Assembly (NCBI RefSeq): GCF_000821065.1
Contig: NZ_CDGG01000001.1
Coordinates: 3,968,001 to 4,032,000 of the forward strand
Direction of reading: 5' to 3'
DNA: 64,000 nt
Origin: Oceanobacillus oncorhynchi
GTDB taxonomy: Bacteria; Bacillota; Bacilli; Bacillales; Amphibacillaceae
Position 1 is the stretch's first letter. Every line of letters begins with the position of its first letter. Below are positions 43,877 through 52,704 of the stretch, piece by piece. The notes beneath the pieces are model-generated. The model did no database searches, was not told the origin of the DNA, and saw nothing but the letters and a program-made list of their open reading frames with translations. The position numbers and the translations under genes were made by a program.

Positions 43877-45130
43877 CTATTCTTTTTTTGATAAATTGAT
43901 GGCACGTTTAAAATCTTTTAACGATCCTGATTTGCCATACATCAGTACCCCGCCTTTGTATACGCGGGCTGCCAATGCAGCAAACAAAGCAATCGTTACA
44001 ATCATAATCCCGATAGACAAACCAATTTCCCAAAATGGGATATTGAGCATACCGATACGTAAAAACATTATCATCGGCGTAAAGAATGGGATATAGGATG
44101 TCACCGTAATCAATGTTGATTCAGGCATACCCAGACCTGTCATTGCAATGACAAAGGCAATGACAATCAGCATCGTCATCGGCATAATCAATTGATTAAC
44201 ATCCTCAATCCGGCTGACTAACGATCCGAGCATGGCCGCCAGAGTTGCATAGAGGAAATAGCCTAATAGGAAAAAGACAATTGCATAAATGTAAATAACC
44301 GGATCATTATCCATAATTCCCATTACTTCAAAAAATTCCCCTGCTGCAGAATCTTGATTTGCTTGAATGGCAAAGTAACCTCCGCCCAGCAGGATAATCA
44401 TTTGTGTCAATCCTAACAAAGCAATCCCGACAATCTTTCCAAACATATGCATCATAGGCGGAGCACTGGAGATAAGAAGCTCCATGACGCGGGATGATTT
44501 TTCTGTTGCAACATCTGTAGCAATCATCTGACCGTATAGAAGAACGGTCATATACAGAACAAACAGCATGACATATACCAGACCTCGAGATTGATTCATT
44601 TCTTCTGCTGTTCTGGCACTGTCATCCAGCTGCTCTGTCTGCAGGCTCACCGGGGCATAAATCATATCTAACGTTTGCTGGTCAATTCCCGCCTCCTGCG
44701 TTCCAACAACCACCTTCAGCTGCTGCAAAATCTGCTCAATTTCTACCTGTTCGCCCGTTTCCGAAATACGGTTCGCATAATAGTCTCCTTCGGGCAGATT
44801 ATTTTCATCGGCAGCAATGACAAGCAAGCCATCATATTCTTCAGCAGAGACTGCATCCTTCGCTTCTTCCTCTGTTCCTTCAAAATTCTCAAAGGCAATT
44901 CCGGCGCCTTCACTTATCCCTTCCCCCTGCAAATAATCACCGTATATTCCGGATTCATCGATGACAAGCACTTGATCCGATTCTTCATCACCTGAAAACA
45001 TATCAATAATAGAGGATATATTTGCAAAACCAATAATGATAGCTAATGTAATTGCCGTGGTAATAATAAATGATTTCGATTTTACCCGCGAAAGATACGT
45101 ATGACCAACAATCGTCCAGAATTTATTCAT
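43877..45130 (-). CDS. yhaP: YhaP, ABC exporter membrane subunit (NatB-like)
   Basis: A 417-residue ABC-2 type permease of the NatB family. One N-terminal helix (about 20-40, SKSFIITTAITLAIIIGF) is followed by an extracellular domain rich in acidic residues (about 45-180) and five or six helices in the C-terminal half (from GLVYVMLFVLYMTVLLYG on). The ATG overlaps the end of yhaQ. AGGTAGGTG lies upstream. In B. subtilis NatAB exports sodium; here the substrate is unknown. Confidence 0.9.
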   Translation of the reverse strand: MNKFWTIVGHTYLSRVKSKSFIITTAITLAIIIGFANISSIIDMFSGDEESDQVLVIDESGIYGDYLQGEGISEGAGIAFENFEGTEEEAKDAVSAEEYDGLLVIAADENNLPEGDYYANRISETGEQVEIEQILQQLKVVVGTQEAGIDQQTLDMIYAPVSLQTEQLDDSARTAEEMNQSRGLVYVMLFVLYMTVLLYGQMIATDVATEKSSRVMELLISSAPPMMHMFGKIVGIALLGLTQMIILLGGGYFAIQANQDSAAGEFFEVMGIMDNDPVIYIYAIVFFLLGYFLYATLAAMLGSLVSRIEDVNQLIMPMTMLIVIAFVIAMTGLGMPESTLITVTSYIPFFTPMIMFLRIGMLNIPFWEIGLSIGIMIVTIALFAALAARVYKGGVLMYGKSGSLKDFKRAINLSKKE

Positions 45131-46016
45131 AGGAAGCACCTACCTTTTCAATAAAGATATCATTTAAAGAAGGCTCTTCAATTTCAAATTTCCGGACAAA
45201 GCCTTTCCCTTGCAGCTCTGAAAATATATCTTGTGCAATTTGTTCATCCTCAATCTGCAATGCACATCCATCCGGCAGTTCTTTATAAGAAGCCACACCT
45301 TGATAATTCTTTAAAAATTCTGTTGAAAAATCACCGCGGATATCAAGATTTTTCTTTCCAAAGCTGTGTTTGATTTCGCGTAAGGAGCCATGAACAACTG
45401 GCGTTCCTTTTTGCAGAATACAGATATGCTGGCACATTTCCTCGACATGCTCCATCTGGTGAGAAGAGAAAACAATCGACGTCCCCTGATTTTTTAAATC
45501 TTTGACAGCATTTTTCAGCATTTCTACATTGACTGGATCTAATCCAGAAAATGGCTCATCTAATATTAACAGTTTAGGCTCATGAATCACGGCAGAAATA
45601 AACTGTATTTTCTGTTGATTCCCTTTAGACAGCTCCTGCACTTTTTTATCTAAGTACTCCGGTACTTTAAACCGTTCCAGCCATTCATCCAGCTTTTTAA
45701 GAACCTCTTGTTTTTTCATTCCCCGCAGCCGTCCTAAATAAATAATTTGCTCTTTCACCGTTAATTTCGGATACAGCCCTCTTTCTTCCGGCAAATACCC
45801 AATTAAATGACTCTCATTATAAGAAATCGGGCCGCCGTCCCAGGTAATATCGCCGGATGTTTTATCCAGCAGGCCGAGAATCATACGAAATGTTGTTGTT
45901 TTGCCTGCCCCGTTTCCGCCTAAAAACCCAAACATTTCTCTTTCAGGAATTTCCAGAGATAAATTGTTTACTGCAGTATGATTTCCAAACCGTTTTGTGA
46001 CATTTGATAGCTTTAG
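45123..46016 (-). CDS. yhaQ: YhaQ, ABC exporter ATPase (NatA-like)
   Basis: A 297-residue ATPase: Walker A GGNGAGKTT (34-42), signature ELSKGNQQKIQF near 133-144, Walker B KLLILDEPFSGLDP near 153-166, His switch SSHQMEH. The C-terminal 80 residues form the extra domain common in drug and sodium exporters. I choose the GTG at 46016, eight bases after GGGAG; the open frame continues 11 codons upstream. Coupled to yhaP by an 8-base overlap. Confidence 0.92.
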   Translation of the reverse strand, partial: LKLSNVTKRFGNHTAVNNLSLEIPEREMFGFLGGNGAGKTTTFRMILGLLDKTSGDITWDGGPISYNESHLIGYLPEERGLYPKLTVKEQIIYLGRLRGMKKQEVLKKLDEWLERFKVPEYLDKKVQELSKGNQQKIQFISAVIHEPKLLILDEPFSGLDPVNVEMLKNAVKDLKNQGTSIVFSSHQMEHVEEMCQHICILQKGTPVVHGSLREIKHSFGKKNLDIRGDFSTEFLKNYQGVASYKELPDGCALQIEDEQIAQDIFSELQGKGFVRKFEIEEPSLNDIFIEKVGASYE

Positions 46017-46204
46017 CACATACTTCTCTCCCTTCTGTTGACTATACAATTGAACGAATCAAAAGGTTCATATAACTTTTCAAATTTTTATTCATCCACT
46101 TGTTATACGTACAAACATATCCATTCGTTTCATTTTTTTATTATATCTATCCTGTTTACTATCATTACCTCCCCGGCGCTTCTATCTAAATCATTATGAT
46201 TAGA

Positions 46205-46808
46205 AAACCAAGAGCACAACTTGGTCTTTAAATCACCAGTGTCCTCGCCGAAGCGATGTCCGCTGCGGGAAGTCGCTTTCCGCGGGCAACGGATCAGCCT
46301 CCTCGGAAGAAAATCACTTCCTGCGGGGTCTTCACCTGTTGCTTTTCCCGCAGGAGTCGGCTTCCCTCCGCTCCCATCTAAGAAGAATTATGTTTTATTT
46401 GCTTTCTTTCAAAGAAATGAAGCTAATTCTAGCGACGCTTTTTGATGGGACGAGTAATCGCAGTCCCAGAAGAAATACACGGAGACTCCTGTGGGAATGC
46501 GCAGGGTGAAGACCCCGCAGGAAAAAAGTGAATTTCTTTTTTTCTACCCTCAGAGCATAAGTGCGACTTTAGCTCTGTCTGCGCCTGTCGGCTTGCCAAT
46601 TGCTAAGTCTTCTTTTCACCCTCGGGGCATAAGTGCGACTTTAGCTCTGTCTGCGCCTGTCGGCTTGCCAATTGCTAAGTCTTCTTTAGAGGAGATGAGC
46701 TCGGGCCCATGGAAAGTGGAGTTTATTTCTGGGGCCTAAGATTACTCACCCCATGAAACCCGTTGGAGCGGCTATATTCAGCATTTTTTATATACTTCTT
46801 ATTCTTCA
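46205..46808 (+). repeat. Dispersed intergenic repeat, copy C
   Basis: The longest copy. Same left end (AAGAGCACAACTTGGTCTTT), core (GGGAAGTCGCTTTCCGCGGG near 46268 to GTTGCTTTTCCCGCAGGAG near 46338), CTTTCTTTCAAAGAAATGAAG, GATGGGACGAGTAATCGCAG module and right end (GGAGCGGCTAT...CTTCTTATTCTT). It contains a tandem duplication (46546-46687) of a segment present once in copy B. It lies between divergent yhaQ and yhzD, about 28 bp upstream of the yhzD promoter. Confidence 0.85.
46546..46687 (+). repeat. 72-bp tandem duplication inside repeat copy C
   Basis: Two 70-base units, at 46546-46615 and 46618-46687, differing at only two positions near their start (CTCAGAGC versus CTCGGGGC). Each contains GCATAAGTGCGACTTTAGC and TGCCAATTGCTAAGTCTTC. 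Copy B has a single unit. A recent duplication is indicated. Confidence 0.9.
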
Positions 46809-46836
46809 AGAAAAAATGAATACCAATTCATAACTA

Positions 46837-46866
46837 TTGCAAGAAGTATTTCATCTGTTTTATAAT
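46837..46866 (+). promoter_or_regulatory. Promoter of yhzD
   Basis: TTGCAA (46837-46842), 18-bp spacer, TATAAT (46861-46866), about 38 bp before the start codon. Confidence 0.6.
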
Positions 46867-46904
46867 TTAGAGTAAAGCGATTACATTTTGGAGGAGGTCA
46901 TTCG

Positions 46905-47090
46905 ATGGGGACATATTATTTAACGGTATTTTCACAATCAGGAGAAAAACTGCTTGATACACAATTTGATGCTTCCACGCATGCAGAAGCAAAGGAAATT
47001 GGAAAGGAAAAGCTGGATAAAGAGGGGTACGCTGAACATACACATCGATGTGTCAGCCCAAATGCTAAGCTGGTGCTCTTTCATCGTTAA
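46905..47090 (+). CDS. yhzD: YhzD-like small protein
   Basis: A 61-residue soluble protein. YYLTVFSQSGEKLLDTQFDA, the acidic-basic helix EAKEIGKEKLDKEGY and the ending RCVSPNAKLVLFHR match the YhzD family of Bacillaceae in length and pattern. Function unknown. GGAGGAGGTCATTCG precedes the ATG. The neighbour yheA is the same as in B. subtilis. Confidence 0.8.
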   Translation: MGTYYLTVFSQSGEKLLDTQFDASTHAEAKEIGKEKLDKEGYAEHTHRCVSPNAKLVLFHR

Positions 47091-47099
47091 AAAGTTAAA

Positions 47100-47137
47100 A
47101 TCCCTGCTGCTGCAAAAGGTAAAGCAGCGGCAGGGAT
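47100..47137 (-). terminator. Terminator of yheA
   Basis: ATCCCTGCTGCTGC pairs with GCAGCGGCAGGGAT (one mismatch). On the minus strand TTTTAACTTTTT follows. It lies between the convergent yhzD and yheA. Confidence 0.78.
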
Positions 47138-47152
47138 GTATCCGTTCATTTT

Positions 47153-47500
47153 TTATTCAGCTGCACCATAAAGTTCTTCTAATGGTTTTGTAATGGTTTG
47201 AGAGATTTCATTAATCACATTGTTTAGTTTCTGCTCTTCTTCCATTAATTTTGAGATGGCATCATGCTGTTGAACCGTCTCAACGATTTGTCTTGCTTTT
47301 TCAATTTCTTCTTCAGAAATATCTTGACCTTGCATATGCTTTTCCTGCAGGTTTAATTGTGTTTCACGGAAGTTTTCAAACATTTGCTTTGCAATTTCGT
47401 CAGACATTACTGCTTCATAAGCTTGTTTTAAATCCTGAAATTCTTTGCTTTCACGAAGTGCTTGTTCTAATTGATTTGCTTGTTCTTGTAAATTTGACAT
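47153..47500 (-). CDS. yheA: YheA/YmcA-family (UPF0342) protein
   Basis: A 115-residue all-helical, very acidic protein. SNLQEQANQLEQALRESKEF, DLKQAYEAVMSDEIAKQMFE and FRETQLNLQEKHMQGQDISE are characteristic of the YheA/YmcA (com_ylbF) family. Paralogues YlbF-YmcA-YaaT control RNase Y processing and development; YheA itself has no assigned role. The ATG at 47500 follows GAAGGAGGAGTTATATTA; the upstream open frame is not translated in my reading. Confidence 0.87.
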   Translation of the reverse strand: MSNLQEQANQLEQALRESKEFQDLKQAYEAVMSDEIAKQMFENFRETQLNLQEKHMQGQDISEEEIEKARQIVETVQQHDAISKLMEEEQKLNNVINEISQTITKPLEELYGAAE

Positions 47501-47664
47501 TAATATAACTCCTCCTTCATCGTCTCTTGCTACTATAACAAAGCTGTTAACGTATGTATAGCCATATCTATTTAATGGATTAAAAAATAAATCCTGCATT
47601 TTCATAGTATAATAAAAGCAGCATGCAATAGAACTGCTATCTCAGTTTAAAAGGAGGAATACGA

Positions 47665-48564
47665 TTGCATTTACAACGATTGAAGAAGCTTTACCCCAGT
47701 TTGACAGAGCTTCCCAAAAACCAGAAAGAAGTAAACCCTGATTTTAAGTGGTACCAACTGGAAAATACCGTTATCGGTATTGATAATAAAGAATTAACAG
47801 ACAGAGATAAAATCCTTCTGGGCACTTTTCTTACTTCTTACCATGTTCAGTTGCCCATTCAAACACCTAAAGAAAAACAGTGGGAAGCACGGATTCACCG
47901 GCAAAAAGACGCAAACCTTGGTAAAGCCGGGCGCTACCGTTATATTTTTTTTCGAATCGAACAAGGACAGATTGATACAAATGTATTCAGAAAAACGTTA
48001 CAGGAATTTTTTTCAGGAGATTTATCTATATTATGGAATCATACAAATGAAGGGTTTATTATCGAGGAACCGGCCAGTTTTTTAGAGGAGGGCATCACTT
48101 ATCACCAGATCGCCGATACATTAACAGGTGAATTATATGTGAAAATCATGTTTTTCATCGGCCCCTACTTAGAAAATGATAAAGACTTGGCAGACTGCAT
48201 AGAGCAAATTACCACCATGGCAGAGAGAAGCTTTCGAAAAATGGACACAGCTGTGATTGATTATACCGAGGTATACCCTTCGTTTCTTATTGAAATTCTT
48301 TCCCATAAGCAACGGCAGCAATTAAGTGAATGGGTTTTGAAAGAGTTTTTAACAGACTTGGAGGCTTTAGAAACGATTCGAATGTTTATTCAATGTAATT
48401 TAAATGTATCTGAAACAGCAAAGAATTTATATATCCACAGGAACAGCCTGCAGTATCGACTCGATAAATTTTATGAAAGTACAGGCATTGATATCAAGCA
48501 GTTTGATAATGCATTTACCGTTTATTTAGCCATTTTAGCAAATATGCACAATATCCAGTCATAA
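47665..48564 (+). CDS. PucR/CdaR-type transcriptional regulator
   Basis: A 299-residue protein with a C-terminal PucR-type helix-turn-helix (about 245-292): IRMFIQCNLNVSETAKNLYI, HRNSLQYRLDKFYESTGIDI. The N-terminal 230 residues resemble no ligand domain I can name. The start is TTG, with AAAAGGAGGAATACGA upstream. It lies directly before the msmX-like gene in the same direction, with 110 bp between. It may therefore sense sugar state and control the shared sugar ATPase; that is inference. Confidence 0.8.
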   Translation: MHLQRLKKLYPSLTELPKNQKEVNPDFKWYQLENTVIGIDNKELTDRDKILLGTFLTSYHVQLPIQTPKEKQWEARIHRQKDANLGKAGRYRYIFFRIEQGQIDTNVFRKTLQEFFSGDLSILWNHTNEGFIIEEPASFLEEGITYHQIADTLTGELYVKIMFFIGPYLENDKDLADCIEQITTMAERSFRKMDTAVIDYTEVYPSFLIEILSHKQRQQLSEWVLKEFLTDLEALETIRMFIQCNLNVSETAKNLYIHRNSLQYRLDKFYESTGIDIKQFDNAFTVYLAILANMHNIQS

Positions 48565-48622
48565 TTTTGTGCAACATCTCCATATTGTTTTTACAGCTTT
48601 TTCAGTAAAATTAAAAACATAA

Positions 48623-48637
48623 GAAAAACGCTTTCAT
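48623..48637 (+). promoter_or_regulatory. Weak cre-like site upstream of the msmX-like gene
   Basis: GAAAAACGCTTTCAT, whose right half fits the CcpA box and whose left half has two mismatches. It lies about 40 bp before the start codon. Catabolite control of the sugar ATPase is possible. Confidence 0.3.
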
Positions 48638-48675
48638 TTTATTTTAACACTAAATCATTTTAAGGAGATGTCATC

Positions 48676-49773
48676 ATGGCAGAATTAAAATTAAATCATA
48701 TTCAAAAGAAATACGATAAGGATGTATTAGCGGTAAAAGATTTCAACTTACATATTCAAGATAAGGAATTTATTGTATTTGTCGGGCCATCCGGGTGCGG
48801 GAAATCAACTACATTGCGCATGATTGCCGGCTTGGAAGAAATATCTGACGGGGAACTGTATATTGATGAGAAATTAATGAATGATGTTTCACCAAAAGAT
48901 CGAGATATCGCAATGGTATTCCAAAACTATGCCTTATACCCTCATATGAATGTATATGATAATATGGCATTCGGACTTAAGCTTCGCAAATTTAAAAAAG
49001 AAGAAATCAAAAAACGTGTTGATCAAGCGGCTAAAATTTTAGGATTAGAAGCATACTTAGACAGAAAACCAAAAGCATTATCCGGCGGACAAAGACAGCG
49101 TGTTGCTTTAGGACGTGCGATTGTCCGGGATGCCAAGGTATTCCTGATGGACGAACCTTTATCTAACCTGGATGCAAAATTGCGTGTGCAAATGCGTGCA
49201 GAGATCCAAAAGCTGCACCAGCGACTGCAAACCACAACTATCTATGTGACTCACGACCAGACCGAAGCAATGACAATGGCAACAAGACTCGTTGTAATGA
49301 AAGATGGTGTTATTCAGCAGGTTGGTGCTCCTAAGGATGTGTATGACTTACCGGAAAACATTTTTGTAGGCGGGTTTATCGGATCTCCATCTATGAATTT
49401 CTTTACTGGCACATTGCAGGGAGACAAGTTCCAAATCGGTGACCATTCCTTCCTGATTCCGCAGCCAAAGCTTGCACCGCTGAAAGAACAGGGCTATGAA
49501 GGAAAAGAGCTGACTATCGGTGTTCGTCCGGAAGATATTCATGATGAATTAGTCTTCTTAGAATCCTCTCCTGAGTCTAAATTGACAGCCAAAATTGAGG
49601 TTGCGGAATTGATGGGAGCAGAATCTATTCTTTATTCCAGTATCGATAATCAAGAATTTGTTGCGCGCGTCGATTCTCGTGCAGATATTCAAGGCGGGGA
49701 TGAATTAGAGCTTTCCTTTGATATGAATAAGGTCCACTTCTTTGATAATGAGAGTGAACAGCGGATACGTTAA
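48676..49773 (+). CDS. msmX: MsmX/UgpC-type multiple-sugar ABC ATPase
   Basis: A 365-residue ATPase of the CUT1 sugar-import family. Walker [10 protein letters not shown] (37-45), Q-loop [11 protein letters not shown], signature [14 protein letters not shown] near 135-148, Walker [16 protein letters not shown] near 154-168, His switch VTHDQTEAM, and a C-terminal regulatory TOBE region (about 240-365, [11 protein letters not shown]). No membrane or binding protein is adjacent, matching MsmX, a shared ATPase that powers several sugar importers. GGAGATGTCATC precedes the ATG. Confidence 0.93.
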   Translation: MAELKLNHIQKKYDKDVLAVKDFNLHIQDKEFIVFVGPSGCGKSTTLRMIAGLEEISDGELYIDEKLMNDVSPKDRDIAMVFQNYALYPHMNVYDNMAFGLKLRKFKKEEIKKRVDQAAKILGLEAYLDRKPKALSGGQRQRVALGRAIVRDAKVFLMDEPLSNLDAKLRVQMRAEIQKLHQRLQTTTIYVTHDQTEAMTMATRLVVMKDGVIQQVGAPKDVYDLPENIFVGGFIGSPSMNFFTGTLQGDKFQIGDHSFLIPQPKLAPLKEQGYEGKELTIGVRPEDIHDELVFLESSPESKLTAKIEVAELMGAESILYSSIDNQEFVARVDSRADIQGGDELELSFDMNKVHFFDNESEQRIR

Positions 49774-49789
49774 GACAGAAGATATTGGT

Positions 49790-49820
49790 AAAGGGGAACT
49801 CATTATAAGTTCCCCTTTTT
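49790..49820 (+). terminator. Terminator of the msmX-like gene
   Basis: AAAGGGGAACT / AGTTCCCCTTT stem followed by TT, 17 bp past the stop; the A-tract also suits the convergent SASP gene. Confidence 0.85.
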
Positions 49821-49846
49821 AGCCAGTAATATTTTATTTAATAAAA

Positions 49847-50041
49847 TTATTTACCATGCATTTGTTGTTGAGCAGTCTGCACTAGGCGTTTTGTGATTTC
49901 TCCACCTACAGAACCGTTTGCACGAGAAGTTGAATCTGCACCAAGGTTTACACCAAATTCTTGAGCGATTTCATATTTCATTTGATCAAGAGCTTGTTGT
50001 ACTCCAGGCACTACTAATTGGTTTGAATTGTTGTTTGCCAT
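49847..50041 (-). CDS. Alpha/beta-type small acid-soluble spore protein
   Basis: A 64-residue SASP that coats and protects spore [23 protein letters not shown], the GPR protease site [29 protein letters not shown] and LVQTAQQQM match the family along the full length. The ATG at 50041 has a strong AGGAGGTGATAATC before it. Expression is expected in the forespore under sigma-G, but no clear sigma-G promoter could be read upstream. Confidence 0.96.
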   Translation of the reverse strand: MANNNSNQLVVPGVQQALDQMKYEIAQEFGVNLGADSTSRANGSVGGEITKRLVQTAQQQMHGK

Positions 50042-50110
50042 GATTATCACCTCCTGTACAAGTATCTTCTGCAGTTTCGTCCAACTTATGATAGCTAATT
50101 TTTGGAAATT

Positions 50111-50146
50111 AAAAAAGCTGAACCCTATGCATGGATTCAGCTTTTT
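50111..50146 (-). terminator. Terminator of fumC
   Basis: AAAAAAGCTGAA / TTCAGCTTTTT stem with additional CC/GG pairing in the loop, about 40 bp past the fumC stop. Confidence 0.85.
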
Positions 50147-50187
50147 GATTGCTTCATGTTCGTATTCAAAAGTACTGCTTTCTAAGC

Positions 50188-51573
50188 TTATTTGGGATGT
50201 GTCATTTCCTCTGGTCTTACATACTCATCAAATTGTTCAGCAGTCAATAAACCAAGCCTAACTGCTGTCTCTTTTAATGTTGCATTATCTGCAAATGCTG
50301 TTTTGGCGATTTTTGCAGCATTTTCATAACCGATATGCGGGTTTAAAGCAGTTACCAGCATTAATGATCCATGCAGGTTTTTCTCAATTTGCTCCAGGTC
50401 CGCTTCAATTCCGACCGCACAGCGCTCATCAAAGGAAAGAATGCTATCTGCCAGCAATTGGCTGGATTGCAGGAAGTTATAGGCAATCACCGGTTTAAAG
50501 ACGTTTAGTTCAAAATTCCCTTGACTGGCAGCAAATCCGATTGCCGCATCATTTCCCATCACCTGTGTCGCTACCATCGTTACGGCTTCACTTTGTGTCG
50601 GATTTACTTTTCCTGGCATGATCGAGCTTCCAGGCTCATTTGCCGGTATCGTAATTTCTCCAATACCACAACGCGGTCCGCTCGCTAACCAGCGTACATC
50701 ATTGGCAATTTTCATCATATCTGCAGCAAGACCTTTTAACGCCCCATGCGCATAAACCGTCTCATCATGGCTCGTTAATGCATGGAATTTGTTTTTAGCA
50801 GAAATAAATGTTTTATCAGTATATGCTGAAATAGCTTTACAAACCTTTTCTGAAAAATCCGGATGTGCATTTAAACCCGTTCCGACAGCTGTTCCACCGA
50901 TAGCCAGCTCCCGCAGATGTTCATTACTCTCTTTAATCATGGTGTATGATTTTTCTAACATCCGGTGCCAGCCGCTGATTTCCTGGCCTAACGTCAATGG
51001 GGTTGCATCCTGCAAGTGGGTCCGCCCTATTTTTACAATGTCCGTAAATTTATTTTGTTTTTCTTCCAGTGTGTCCTTGAGTTGCTTCACGGCAGGAAGT
51101 ACGGTATCTTCCAATTTCAATACAGCTGCTACATGCATCGCTGTAGGGTATGTATCATTTGAACTTTGTGATTTATTTACATCATCATTCGGATGAAGTT
51201 TTAACTCGCTCCCCTGCTCTTGAAGCCATTGATTACCAACATACGCCAATACTTCATTTACATTCATATTTGACTGTGTTCCGCTTCCTGTTTGCCATAC
51301 TACTAATGGAAAATGGTCATTTAATTTATCTGCTAATACTTGGTCTGCAGCATATTTTATTGCTTCCGCTTTTTCTTCCTCCATTAACCCCAGTTCAAAG
51401 TTGGCAACAGCTGTACTTCTTTTTAAAATTGCAAACGCTTTAATGATTTCGACAGGCATAGTTTCCTGACCAATCGGGAAATTCTGTTTACTGCGTTGTG
51501 TCTGCGCTCCCCAATATTTGTCGGCCGGCACCTTAATTTCTCCGATAGTATCTTTTTCAACACGATAATCCAT
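50188..51573 (-). CDS. fumC: Class II fumarate hydratase FumC
   Basis: A 461-residue fumarase of the TCA cycle (fumarate to malate, iron-independent). [15 protein letters not shown] at the start, [30 protein letters not shown] (catalytic His) and the fumarase/aspartase signature [13 protein letters not shown] near residue 318 are present. The ATG at 51573 has AAGGAGGAATTAGG in front; the longer open frame upstream is ignored. Appears monocistronic. Confidence 0.96.
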   Translation of the reverse strand: MDYRVEKDTIGEIKVPADKYWGAQTQRSKQNFPIGQETMPVEIIKAFAILKRSTAVANFELGLMEEEKAEAIKYAADQVLADKLNDHFPLVVWQTGSGTQSNMNVNEVLAYVGNQWLQEQGSELKLHPNDDVNKSQSSNDTYPTAMHVAAVLKLEDTVLPAVKQLKDTLEEKQNKFTDIVKIGRTHLQDATPLTLGQEISGWHRMLEKSYTMIKESNEHLRELAIGGTAVGTGLNAHPDFSEKVCKAISAYTDKTFISAKNKFHALTSHDETVYAHGALKGLAADMMKIANDVRWLASGPRCGIGEITIPANEPGSSIMPGKVNPTQSEAVTMVATQVMGNDAAIGFAASQGNFELNVFKPVIAYNFLQSSQLLADSILSFDERCAVGIEADLEQIEKNLHGSLMLVTALNPHIGYENAAKIAKTAFADNATLKETAVRLGLLTAEQFDEYVRPEEMTHPK

Positions 51574-51735
51574 CCTAATTCCTCCTTGAACTTTTCCTCG
51601 AATCATATCTAGTGTATCAAATTTTTTGATTTTTTTCGATTTCTTTTTCATGATATGATAAGAATAAGCATATTTCCAGAGAATATCAGCTATTTTTACG
51701 TATACCAATTGAATTGAAGAAAGGAAGAATAAATC

Positions 51736-52650
51736 ATGCCGAATATCTGGACACATATTTTTTTCGCAGAAGATGCTTGCAATGCATTATCCTGGGATAT
51801 CCACCATTCCCCTTCCAGACATGCTCTCTTTCTAGGCGCTCAAGGACCTGACCCTTTCTTTTATTACCGATTCTGGCCATGGCTTTCCAGTCAAAAGACC
51901 GGACAGGAAATCGGCAACACATTGCACACAAAAGAATGCGGCCCTTTTCTAATATACCTGATTGAACAGGCTCAGGAAGGGTCTGATGAAGTAAAAGCCT
52001 ATGTGGCAGGTTTTATCACCCACCATCTGCTGGACCGTCATACACACCCTTATATCCATTACCGGGCCGGGTATCAGGGCAGTAAACACCAAAAGCTGGA
52101 AACCCTTATTGATACGAAAATGGCTTTAGACACACGTAAAATGGAACTGTGGAAGCATGCGGCATATGCAGAAATCAATGTTGGTGACACATTGCCTGTA
52201 TCCATTTTATACATATTAGATGATGCTATCCGCAGGTTTCACCCCGAATTATCTTTTCAGACGAAGGATATTCAGATTGCTTACCAGGATATGATTACTG
52301 CTCAAAAACTTTTTGCAGACCCGGGCGGCTGGAAAAATAAAATCTTAAAAGCTTTTATCAGTTCTTATTCTCATCAGCCCATCCATGAAAATATCGATTA
52401 TCTTAATGAAGAAAATAAGCTGTGGGTGCATGCAGCTACTGGAGAAAAACAGGAGGAAAGCTTTGCAGAGTTATATACGGATGCATTAAATGATGCTGTC
52501 AGCCTGCTTCCTTTGGTTACGGATTATTGGAATGAAGGCGGAGAATCAGTAAAAGCGCAGCTTATCCGCCGTATCGGCAATATTTCATATGATACCGGCA
52601 CACCTGTAGCGAATCATGATATAAACCGCTTTAGTGTACCAATTATATAA
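51736..52650 (+). CDS. Zinc-dependent phospholipase-C-like protein
   Basis: A 304-residue protein of the zinc-dependent phospholipase C family. Conserved features: [18 protein letters not shown] (N-terminal Trp and His), [14 protein letters not shown], the paired histidines [15 protein letters not shown] and [10 protein letters not shown]. No signal peptide is visible, unlike secreted phospholipases, so it may act inside on an unknown phosphoester. AAAGGAAGAATAAATC precedes the ATG. Divergent from fumC, convergent with the MFS gene. Confidence 0.82.
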   Translation: MPNIWTHIFFAEDACNALSWDIHHSPSRHALFLGAQGPDPFFYYRFWPWLSSQKTGQEIGNTLHTKECGPFLIYLIEQAQEGSDEVKAYVAGFITHHLLDRHTHPYIHYRAGYQGSKHQKLETLIDTKMALDTRKMELWKHAAYAEINVGDTLPVSILYILDDAIRRFHPELSFQTKDIQIAYQDMITAQKLFADPGGWKNKILKAFISSYSHQPIHENIDYLNEENKLWVHAATGEKQEESFAELYTDALNDAVSLLPLVTDYWNEGGESVKAQLIRRIGNISYDTGTPVANHDINRFSVPII

Positions 52651-52655
52651 GAAAA

Positions 52656-52700
52656 AGAAGCACATGCTCTTTGGTTCAAGACTCCTCTCAGCATGTGCTT
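52656..52700. terminator. Bidirectional terminator between PLC-like and UMF1 genes
   Basis: AAGCACATGCT / AGCATGTGCTT perfect 11-bp stem with a 21-nt loop, between convergent genes. Confidence 0.8.
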
Positions 52701-52704
52701 ATCT

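Noticed and set aside
50042-50110. Sigma-G promoter for the SASP gene
   Set aside because: Expected from the gene type, but no -35/-10 pair with correct spacing could be identified with confidence.
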